A stretch of DNA of 37,469 bases from RGIG3528 sp963649295 (GTDB lineage Bacteria > Bacillota > Clostridia > Lachnospirales > Lachnospiraceae). The notes beneath the pieces are model-generated. The model had not been told where the DNA came from. It worked only from the letters and a program-made list of their open reading frames with translations, and did not search any database. Below, one piece after another: positions 25,201-31,978 of the stretch. Each line of letters starts with the position of its first letter. The stretch's first letter is position 1. The stretch covers positions 1 through 37,469 of the forward strand of contig CAVJHK010000016.1 of assembly GCA_963649295.1 (NCBI GenBank), written 5' to 3'. A program made the translations under genes and the position numbers.

Positions 25201-25281
25201 TGACGGTAGTTTAATATGCATGGATGACGGTAGTTTAATATGTATGGATGACGGACAAGTCGATATGCATCTGTGATAAAA
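25186..25281 (+). repeat. 24-nt tandem repeat spanning the stop of the UvrD-like gene
   Basis: Three clear units at 25186-25209, 25210-25233 and 25234-25257 share TTTAAYATGYATKGATGACGG, followed by a decayed fourth to about 25281. The first unit encodes the last codons Phe-Asn-Met-Tyr and the TGA stop (25198-25200). Confidence 0.9.
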
Positions 25282-25284
25282 GAG

Positions 25285-25313
25285 ATGTAATTTTATAAAA
25301 TTTGTGTTAAAAT
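25285..25313 (+). promoter_or_regulatory. Possible extended -10 promoter of the response regulator and kinase genes
   Basis: TGT-TAAAAT (25305-25313) forms an extended -10 element. ATGTAA (25285-25290) lies 17 bp upstream as a weak -35. The start would be about 50 bp before the response-regulator ATG. Confidence 0.4.
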
Positions 25314-25370
25314 CAAAAAAATATATTGCTTACGGAAATTCATAAAAAATGAGCAGAAGGGATTTTTGAT

Positions 25371-25742
25371 ATGAAAACGATATTGATTGTTGACGATGAC
25401 CAAATGAATCTTGACAGAAACAAATTTATTTTGCAGCAGGAAGGGTTTAATGCGATTGCGGTTCACGGCGGAATAGAATGTATTGCCGCTTTGTGTGAGG
25501 GAAACATAGATCTTGTCCTTCTTGACATCGACATGCCCGAAATCAACGGAATCCAGACGCTTAAGGCAATTCGCGCGAGAAACGAATTTAAAAATATCCC
25601 GGTTATTTTTCTTACGTCGATTGCGGACCTTGACCATGTCAAGGAAGCAAGCAGGCTCGGAGCCGTGGATTATGTACGAAAGCCTTTTCGCAAGCAGGAT
25701 CTCGTAAATCGTGTGAATAAGGTGCTTGACGGCATTAATTGA
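25371..25742 (+). CDS. Single-domain CheY-like response regulator
   Basis: A 123-residue protein that is a receiver domain only. The acidic pair is within VDDD (7-10), the phosphoacceptor is Asp52 (LLDIDMP), Thr/Ser lie in FLTS near 80-83, and Lys104 is in VRKPF. There is no DNA-binding or enzymatic output domain, so it acts by protein contact or as a phosphate relay. The start ATG follows AGAAGGG at about 10 bases. The double hybrid kinase starts 23 bp downstream, which makes it the obvious partner: the HPt domain at the kinase C-terminus could pass phosphate to this receiver. Confidence 0.92.
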   Translation: MKTILIVDDDQMNLDRNKFILQQEGFNAIAVHGGIECIAALCEGNIDLVLLDIDMPEINGIQTLKAIRARNEFKNIPVIFLTSIADLDHVKEASRLGAVDYVRKPFRKQDLVNRVNKVLDGIN

Positions 25743-25765
25743 TATGTAATGAAAAGAGTGTCATA

Positions 25766-28700
25766 ATGAAACGCAAAAATATCATTCTGTATATAATTAC
25801 ATTAATGCTCACCGTTGCGTCAGTGACGCTGATTACGTTTATTACCTTTAAGGGCTTTTATAAGCTTGCGGAGACAAGGCAGGTGGAGCTCTGTCAAAAT
25901 GCGCTCGGCGAGGAATCCGCCAAAATCAACGAATACTTATCCGCTGCGGTAAATACGGTTTCAACAAGCGGAGTTTTTGTAGATTCGATGATCTGCCGGA
26001 ATGCGGACACGGATGAAATAAAAGAAACCTTTTATGCCGTGTCCGAAAAGTATATGAACGGCGAAGCAAACGGATTTACGGGAATTTACGGATGGGTTTC
26101 GGGGGGATATCTTGACGGAACGGGCTGGGATGTGCCCGCAGATTATGATGCAACCGCACGCATCTGGTATACCGAAGGGATTAAAGCAAACGGACGCATC
26201 ATAACGACTGCGCCGTATACGGATGCGGACACCGGCAAAACCGTAATTACGGTAAGTCTTATGCTTTCGGACGGTGAAAGCGTAATTGCGACAGACATAG
26301 ATGTTGCGGAAATCCGTGAAATCGTTGCAAATATCGGAAGCGACGATTCAGGATATGGCTTTATTGTAAATAAAAACGGCAATATGCTGGCTCACGGACT
26401 AAAGACATATGAGAGCATAAGCATTTATGCGGAAGGCGCCGAAAAGCCTACCGACAAAATGACCGAAATAATAGAATTGTTGTTTCAAAAAACCGATTCG
26501 GCGGGCGGGGAATATTTCTTCACCGTTGAATACAAAGGTCATAGGCTCATGATTTTTTCACATATTATATGCGACGACTGGTATGCGGGAATGGTACTTG
26601 ATTATGATTCGGTATACGAAAACGAAATGTCGGTACTTTTTAGGAGCATACTTCTTTCGCTCATAACCGTTGGAATTGTCGCATATTTTTGTACGTCAAG
26701 CGTAATTTCAAGGAACAGACTTCTTGATCAAACGGAAGAATTAAAGGAAATTGCTGAAGAGCAAAGAAAAGCAAGCATCGAAAAGAGCAAGTTTCTTGCA
26801 AATATGTCGCACGAAATAAGGACACCGATAAATGCCGTGCTCGGTATGAATGAGATGGTCTTACGTGAGTGCTCCGACAAAAACATTTTAAAATATGCAA
26901 ACAATATTCAGTCCGCAGGCAAATCGCTTCTTGCGATCGTAAATGACATTCTTGATTTTTCAAAGATAGAAGCGGGAGAAATGCCTATTTTTAAGGCAAA
27001 TTTTAAGGCAATGACCTTGCTTTCCGACTGCTGCAACGTGATTTCCCAAAAAGCACGCGACAAGGGTTTAAGGCTCACGGTATACAATAACCGGATGACG
27101 CCCGCAGAGCTTAAAGGCGACGAGACAAGACTCAGACAAATCTTTATCAATCTTTCCAACAATGCCATAAAATATACAAGTGAAGGCGTTGTCACAATAG
27201 AATTTGATTTTGCAAAAACATCCGAAAACATGGGAATGCTTATTTTTACCGTTTCGGATACGGGAATGGGGATTTCCGATACGGACAAGGAAAAGCTCTT
27301 TAAATCATTTAAACGCTTTGACGAAAAGAAGAACAAGGGCGTTGAGGGAACGGGACTCGGGCTTTCGATCGCAAAGCAATTGGCAGAGCTCATGGGGGGC
27401 ACAATTTCCTTTGAAAGTATATACTTGTGCGGCTCAAGATTTTCTGTTTCGATACCTGCGGAAATAATTGACGATACGCCTATGGGTGCATATTCGGAAA
27501 CAGAAAACATAAGCACCAAAAATATATCGTCCTACAGCGAAAAATTCCGGGCGCCCGATGCCGAAATACTGGTTGTTGACGATGTTCAAATGAATTTGGA
27601 TGTATTTAAGGGACTCTTAAAGAAAACCTGCGTAAAAATAACAAGTGCCTTAAGCGGATATGACGCTGTCGATCTTGCGCGTGAAAATCACTACGATATA
27701 ATTTTCATGGATCATCTGATGCCGGACATTGACGGCATCGAGACATTAAAGGAACTGAATGCCACAGAAGATTACATTAACAGAAGTACTCCCGTTATTG
27801 TTCTCACAGCCAATGCGGTTGCGGGCGCAAAAGAAGAATACATTGAGGCGGGATTTTTCGATTATCTTTCAAAGCCCATTGCGGGCGCCGCTCTTGAAGA
27901 TATGGTTTATAAGTACCTTCCGAAATCAAAAATCGAGTGGGTAAACGATAAATATAAGGAAAATGAGAAGAAAAGCGGAAAAACACCCGAGAATGAGAAC
28001 AAAATCGGAAAACTTAAGGGAAGCGAGAGCGAAAACGGAAACGCTTTAAGTGAAAGTTATGTAAACGGAAACACTTTAAGTGAAAGTTACGTAAGCGTAA
28101 ATTTCCAAAACCGAAAAAATGTAATTGAAAATAACGAGAGTTTGGAATCCGAAAAAAATATAATTGAGAGCAGGACAAATTCGGAAACGGACAGCGAAAG
28201 CATGTCAACCGGCAGCGGGATAAGTATGGGGACCGTAACCAAAAATCCGCAAAAAAATTTGCCGGGATTTATCATGAAACTCAAAGCCGTTATAAAGACA
28301 CTGTTTGACACTGACCGGGATATAACTCGGCTTGCGCAGAACATAGCCATAGTCTGCATGGTCGGAGGCGGAATTGTGCGTGCTGTTGCAACAAAATTCA
28401 TAAACGGAAATCTTACGTCGATTGTAGCAATACTCGGGTGCGTAATAATCGGAATTCTCTATCTTTATATTTCGTATAAGGATAAGCATACGATGTTTTC
28501 TTCCGCTTTTGCACAGCTTGTGTGTCTGGATGTTTTGTTCCCGATGCTTTATTTCAACTGCGGCGGAATATATTCGGGCATGCCAATGTGGTTTGTGTTC
28601 GGACTCTTTATGCCGTGGGTTGTTTCAAGAGGGAAGGCATCCTATATAGTTTATTTTATAACTCTTGTTACGGATGTTTCTTCTATAATAATATCGATAC

Positions 28701-30586
28701 TTTATCCGGAAACGGTAAGAAATCCTCTGCAGGGCGATTTGCTTGCGGTGGACGTTACAGTCGGAATAGTTACGCTTACCGTGTTTGTTGCTTTTTTCCT
28801 AAAAATTCAAAATCATGTTTTTGAAAAACAAAACGGAACACTGAAGGACCGGACGGAAAAGCTTGATAAGACGCTGTCGGAGCTTGAATTCGCAAACAAA
28901 GAAAAAACAGAATTCCTTGCGAATATGTCCCACGAAATCCGCACTCCGATCCATGCGATACTCGGATACAGCAGGATGATAGAGGACGAAAGCAAGGAAC
29001 TGCGCACGCTCGGCTATGCCGAAAACATAGAGCAGTCGGGAAGAAATCTTTTGTCTGTCGTAAGTGACATATTTGATTTTACGGAAGCGGACAATACGGA
29101 TTTTGAAGTTGAATTTAAAGAAGCCAAAACTCTCCCCGGCATAATCGATATTTTGTCTTATGCAAAATACAATGCGGAAAAGAAAGGCTTAACGCTGTCG
29201 GAATTTGTGGATCCCATGATTCCGAGTGCAATACTGGGTGATGCGGAGCGCTACGCGCGAGTTGCCATAAAGCTTGTTTTCAATGCGGTGAGATATACGG
29301 CAAGCGGCAAAATAGAAATTGTCTTTGTCTGGAAAAAAATCGAAAAGACGGACAAGGGTGAACTGATATTTTCCGTATCCGATACCGGTGTGGGAATGAG
29401 ACCCGAAGAAGTGGAATTATTAAAGCAAAACCAGCTTACGGGAAAAAGCGTCATGTGCATTGAGGGTGCGGGAATAGGACTTGCGTATGCGGCAAGAATT
29501 CTAAAGAAAATGGGCTCCGAAATAAAGGTGGAAAGCCGTTATGGGCAAGGAAGCAGGTTCTGGTTTACGATAAGACCGCACATAATCGACGAAACGCCGA
29601 TCGGTGAAATAACAATCAAAAATGATCTCTACCGCATCAAAAAATCAGAAGAATCAAAATATACTGCCGAATCCGCACGTGTGCTTGTTGTTGATGACAA
29701 CGAAATGAATCTTGATTTGATAGGAAGATTTTTGTCGGAAATCCGTATTACGATCGAGTATGCCGAGAACGGTGCAGAGGCGGTGGAGCTTGTACGTAAA
29801 AATCCCTACGATGTGATTTTGATGGACCACATGCTTCCGATTATGGACGGAACAGAAGCCTATAAGGTGATAAGAGACGAACACCTGTGCGACAATACGC
29901 CCATAGTTATTGTTACCGCAAATGCCGTTGCGGGAGAAAAGAAAAAATATCTCGACATGGGCTTTAATGCATATCTTGCAAAGCCTATCGACAAAAGAGA
30001 ATTGCTTTCGGTCGTAAAAGAGATGCTGCCGAAGGAAAAGATTACGGAAGATGCTGCAGGTAACGACCGTGAAAAATCAGACAAAAATTCGTATACCGGA
30101 AATCCGGATTACAAAAATTTGCACAACAAAGATGTCGGAAAACAAAAACCTAAAGAAACAGGGATAAGTAAAGAAAATTTTACGCAGGACCCGGAAGATT
30201 TGCAGGAAGATGCTCTCATACTCACAAAGGAAGATGAGGAATTTTTAAAGACACTTGATTTTCTTGATACCAAAACGGGGCTTATGTATACCGGAAACGA
30301 TATGGCATTTTTTAAGGCAATGCTTAAGTCCTATGCCAAAAATTCACGTATTGAGGAAATCAAAGAGGCCTATGCAGACAAAAACTTTGATAATTACAGG
30401 ACTTATGTCCATGCCGTCAAGGGAACCTCGCTCACAATCGGTGCGATTACGCTTTCGGAGCACATGAAGGCGATGGAGGAGGCTGCCCGTGACGGAAAAA
30501 CCGACGAAATTTTTAAGCATCATGACGAATATATCAAAGAATACGAAGACATGGTCCAAAAAATTTTAAGAGCAATCGGCGAATAA
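25766..30586 (+). CDS. Double hybrid sensor kinase: dCache-HK-REC-6TM-HK-REC-HPt
   Basis: A 1606-residue chain. ATG 25766 is chosen over a TTG further upstream that overlaps the previous stop; the site (AAAGAG) is weak. Order: membrane helix (about 7-30); extracellular dCache-like sensor (about 35-290); membrane helix (about 295-320); HisKA with His349 (NMSHEIRTP); ATPase domain (NNAIKYT, DTGMGIS, GTGLGLS); REC with Asp649 (FMDHLMP); an Asn/Ser/Glu-rich linker (about 735-830) with a 30-nt repeat; six hydrophobic segments (about 860-1025); a second HisKA with His1056 (NMSHEIRTP); a second ATPase domain (FNAVRYT, DTGVGM, GAGIGLA); REC with Asp1354 (LMDHMLP); and HPt with His1549 (VHAVKGTS). All phosphorelay residues are present in both halves. 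The six central segments return the chain to the cytoplasm. It looks like two hybrid kinases fused end to end. Confidence 0.9.
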   Translation: MKRKNIILYIITLMLTVASVTLITFITFKGFYKLAETRQVELCQNALGEESAKINEYLSAAVNTVSTSGVFVDSMICRNADTDEIKETFYAVSEKYMNGEANGFTGIYGWVSGGYLDGTGWDVPADYDATARIWYTEGIKANGRIITTAPYTDADTGKTVITVSLMLSDGESVIATDIDVAEIREIVANIGSDDSGYGFIVNKNGNMLAHGLKTYESISIYAEGAEKPTDKMTEIIELLFQKTDSAGGEYFFTVEYKGHRLMIFSHIICDDWYAGMVLDYDSVYENEMSVLFRSILLSLITVGIVAYFCTSSVISRNRLLDQTEELKEIAEEQRKASIEKSKFLANMSHEIRTPINAVLGMNEMVLRECSDKNILKYANNIQSAGKSLLAIVNDILDFSKIEAGEMPIFKANFKAMTLLSDCCNVISQKARDKGLRLTVYNNRMTPAELKGDETRLRQIFINLSNNAIKYTSEGVVTIEFDFAKTSENMGMLIFTVSDTGMGISDTDKEKLFKSFKRFDEKKNKGVEGTGLGLSIAKQLAELMGGTISFESIYLCGSRFSVSIPAEIIDDTPMGAYSETENISTKNISSYSEKFRAPDAEILVVDDVQMNLDVFKGLLKKTCVKITSALSGYDAVDLARENHYDIIFMDHLMPDIDGIETLKELNATEDYINRSTPVIVLTANAVAGAKEEYIEAGFFDYLSKPIAGAALEDMVYKYLPKSKIEWVNDKYKENEKKSGKTPENENKIGKLKGSESENGNALSESYVNGNTLSESYVSVNFQNRKNVIENNESLESEKNIIESRTNSETDSESMSTGSGISMGTVTKNPQKNLPGFIMKLKAVIKTLFDTDRDITRLAQNIAIVCMVGGGIVRAVATKFINGNLTSIVAILGCVIIGILYLYISYKDKHTMFSSAFAQLVCLDVLFPMLYFNCGGIYSGMPMWFVFGLFMPWVVSRGKASYIVYFITLVTDVSSIIISILYPETVRNPLQGDLLAVDVTVGIVTLTVFVAFFLKIQNHVFEKQNGTLKDRTEKLDKTLSELEFANKEKTEFLANMSHEIRTPIHAILGYSRMIEDESKELRTLGYAENIEQSGRNLLSVVSDIFDFTEADNTDFEVEFKEAKTLPGIIDILSYAKYNAEKKGLTLSEFVDPMIPSAILGDAERYARVAIKLVFNAVRYTASGKIEIVFVWKKIEKTDKGELIFSVSDTGVGMRPEEVELLKQNQLTGKSVMCIEGAGIGLAYAARILKKMGSEIKVESRYGQGSRFWFTIRPHIIDETPIGEITIKNDLYRIKKSEESKYTAESARVLVVDDNEMNLDLIGRFLSEIRITIEYAENGAEAVELVRKNPYDVILMDHMLPIMDGTEAYKVIRDEHLCDNTPIVIVTANAVAGEKKKYLDMGFNAYLAKPIDKRELLSVVKEMLPKEKITEDAAGNDREKSDKNSYTGNPDYKNLHNKDVGKQKPKETGISKENFTQDPEDLQEDALILTKEDEEFLKTLDFLDTKTGLMYTGNDMAFFKAMLKSYAKNSRIEEIKEAYADKNFDNYRTYVHAVKGTSLTIGAITLSEHMKAMEEAARDGKTDEIFKHHDEYIKEYEDMVQKILRAIGE
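28037..28096 (+). repeat. 30-nt in-frame tandem repeat in the kinase linker
   Basis: Two units (28037-28066 and 28067-28096) encode a repeated Gly-Asn-Ala/Thr-Leu-Ser-Glu-Ser-Tyr-Val segment. They lie in the low-complexity linker between the first REC domain and the second kinase half. Confidence 0.88.
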
Positions 30587-30640
30587 AAATTTAATCGGCA
30601 AATAAGAAATTTAATCCGCAAATAAGAAAATTAATCCGGG
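30574..30640 (+). repeat. 20-nt tandem repeat spanning the kinase stop codon
   Basis: Units at 30574-30592 (19 nt), 30593-30612 and 30613-30632 (20 nt each), with a partial one at 30633-30640, share AATCSGCRAATAARAA. The first unit contains the TAA stop (30584-30586). Confidence 0.9.
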
Positions 30641-30645
30641 TATTC

Positions 30646-30673
30646 CTTAAGGCTAAATATCCCTTAGCCTAAG
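30646..30673 (+). other. Strong hairpin after the kinase gene
   Basis: CTTAAGGCTAA (30646-30656) pairs with TTAGCCTAAG (30664-30673) with one bulged A. There is no T run behind it, so it is not a standard terminator. It may protect the 3' end of the transcript or bind a protein. Confidence 0.5.
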
Positions 30674-30737
30674 CATCTTTAAAACGGGTGTCAATGATAT
30701 TTGCAATTTGCTTTGCCGCTTTTATAAATTATTTTTC

Positions 30738-30766
30738 TTGACAAATTATTTTGTGCCTACTATAAT
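30738..30766 (+). promoter_or_regulatory. Consensus sigma-A promoter of the str operon
   Basis: A perfect TTGACA (30738-30743), a 17-bp spacer and a perfect TATAAT (30761-30766). The predicted start is near 30773, giving a leader of about 95 nt before rpsL. Confidence 0.93.
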
Positions 30767-30769
30767 ATT

Positions 30770-30801
30770 CCGTGCGTGTGCCAAAAAGCGCACGGGTTTT
30801 T
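30770..30801 (+). promoter_or_regulatory. Terminator-like hairpin at the start of the str operon transcript
   Basis: CGTGTGC (30775-30781) pairs with GCGCACG (30788-30794) around CAAAAA. An alternative is CCGTGCG (30770-30776) with CGCACGG (30789-30795). A run of five T follows (30797-30801). It begins almost at +1, so it might cause early termination, stabilise the 5' end, or modify initiation. Confidence 0.55.
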
Positions 30802-30867
30802 GTGTGTTAATTTTAGGATTATCACAGGCAGCCACCAATTGAAAAATTCAAACAGGAGGAAAAGTTA

Positions 30868-31290
30868 ATGCCTACATTTAACCAATTAGTAAGAAAAGGC
30901 AGACAGACTGTGGAGAAAAAGTCGACAGCACCCGCTCTTCTTAAGGGATTCAATTCCCTCAACAAAGAAGCCGTTGCCACACAATCTCCTCAGAAGCGCG
31001 GTGTTTGCACGGCAGTTCGTACGGCTACACCCAAAAAGCCTAACTCGGCTATGAGAAAGATCGCCAGAGTCCGTCTTTCGAACGGAATCGAAGTAACAAG
31101 CTATATTCCGGGAGAAGGCCACAACCTTCAGGAGCACAGCGTTGTTCTTATCCGCGGCGGACGTGTAAAGGATCTTCCCGGTACACGTTACCATATCATC
31201 AGAGGAACACTTGATACGGCAGGTGTCGCAAAGAGACGCAAGGCTCGTTCCAAGTACGGAGCAAAGAGACCGAAGGACGCAAAGAAATAA
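30868..31290 (+). CDS. rpsL: Ribosomal protein S12
   Basis: A 140-residue 30S protein at the decoding centre. The start ATG has AGGAGGA at 30854-30860. The conserved loops TPKKPNSAMRK and GGRVKDLPGTRYH carry the usual lysines, as in streptomycin-sensitive strains. It is first in the str operon with its own consensus promoter. Unlike the common arrangement, the gene upstream is a signalling kinase and not rpoC. Confidence 0.98.
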   Translation: MPTFNQLVRKGRQTVEKKSTAPALLKGFNSLNKEAVATQSPQKRGVCTAVRTATPKKPNSAMRKIARVRLSNGIEVTSYIPGEGHNLQEHSVVLIRGGRVKDLPGTRYHIIRGTLDTAGVAKRRKARSKYGAKRPKDAKK

Positions 31291-31473
31291 ATTTTAAAGT
31301 AACCGTTAATTGATTTACAATTACTCATAATCGCAGGGTTAACGATCCTTTCAAACAAGAAGTGGTTGCCGGTTTGAAAAAGATATAAACCGAGAAGCGC
31401 GAACACAAAAAGAGTAAATGTGAGTACCTATGAATTAATAGACTTATAAGTCGATATTAAGGAGGGAAGCAAC
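31291..31473 (+). promoter_or_regulatory. rpsL-rpsG intercistronic region with possible S7 control element
   Basis: A 183-nt gap, long for this operon. TTTCAAAC (31349-31356) pairs with GTTTGAAA (31372-31379). The perfect palindrome GACTTATAAGTC (31441-31452) lies just before the rpsG ribosome binding site AAGGAGGG (31459-31466). In E. coli, S7 binds the equivalent region; that this one works the same way is inference. Confidence 0.4.
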
Positions 31474-31944
31474 GTGCCAAGAAAAGGACATATTACAAAA
31501 AGAGATGTGCTTGCTGATCCTTTGTACAACAGCAAGCTTGTTACAAAGCTCATCAACAACGTAATGCTTGACGGCAAAAAGGGAACAGCACAGAAGATTG
31601 TTTACGGTGCATTCGATATTGTTGCCGAGAAGTCGGGCAAGGAAGCACTTGAAGTATTTGATCAGGCTATGAATAATTTGATGCCTGTTCTCGAAGTTAA
31701 GGCTCGCCGTATCGGCGGTGCCACATATCAGGTACCTATCGAGGTAAGACCCGAAAGAAGACAGGCTCTTGCTCTTCGCTGGCTTACAATGTTTTCACGT
31801 AAGCGCGGTGAGAAGACAATGCAGGACAAGCTTGCTGCAGAAATTATGGATGCCGCAAACAACACAGGTAATGCAGTAAAGAGAAAAGAAGACATGCACA
31901 AGATGGCAGAGTCGAACAAGGCTTTTGCTCACTACCGCTGGTAG
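31474..31944 (+). CDS. rpsG: Ribosomal protein S7
   Basis: A 156-residue primary 16S rRNA-binding protein that nucleates the 30S head. It starts at GTG with AAGGAGGG eight bases upstream. It begins MPRKGHITKRDVLADPLY and contains the expected KARRIGGATYQVP and EVRPERRQALALRWL segments. It is the second gene of the str operon; fusA starts 34 bp downstream. Confidence 0.98.
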   Translation: MPRKGHITKRDVLADPLYNSKLVTKLINNVMLDGKKGTAQKIVYGAFDIVAEKSGKEALEVFDQAMNNLMPVLEVKARRIGGATYQVPIEVRPERRQALALRWLTMFSRKRGEKTMQDKLAAEIMDAANNTGNAVKRKEDMHKMAESNKAFAHYRW

Positions 31945-31978
31945 TTTTTCTGGATATATTATTTAGGAGGAAAAAACC

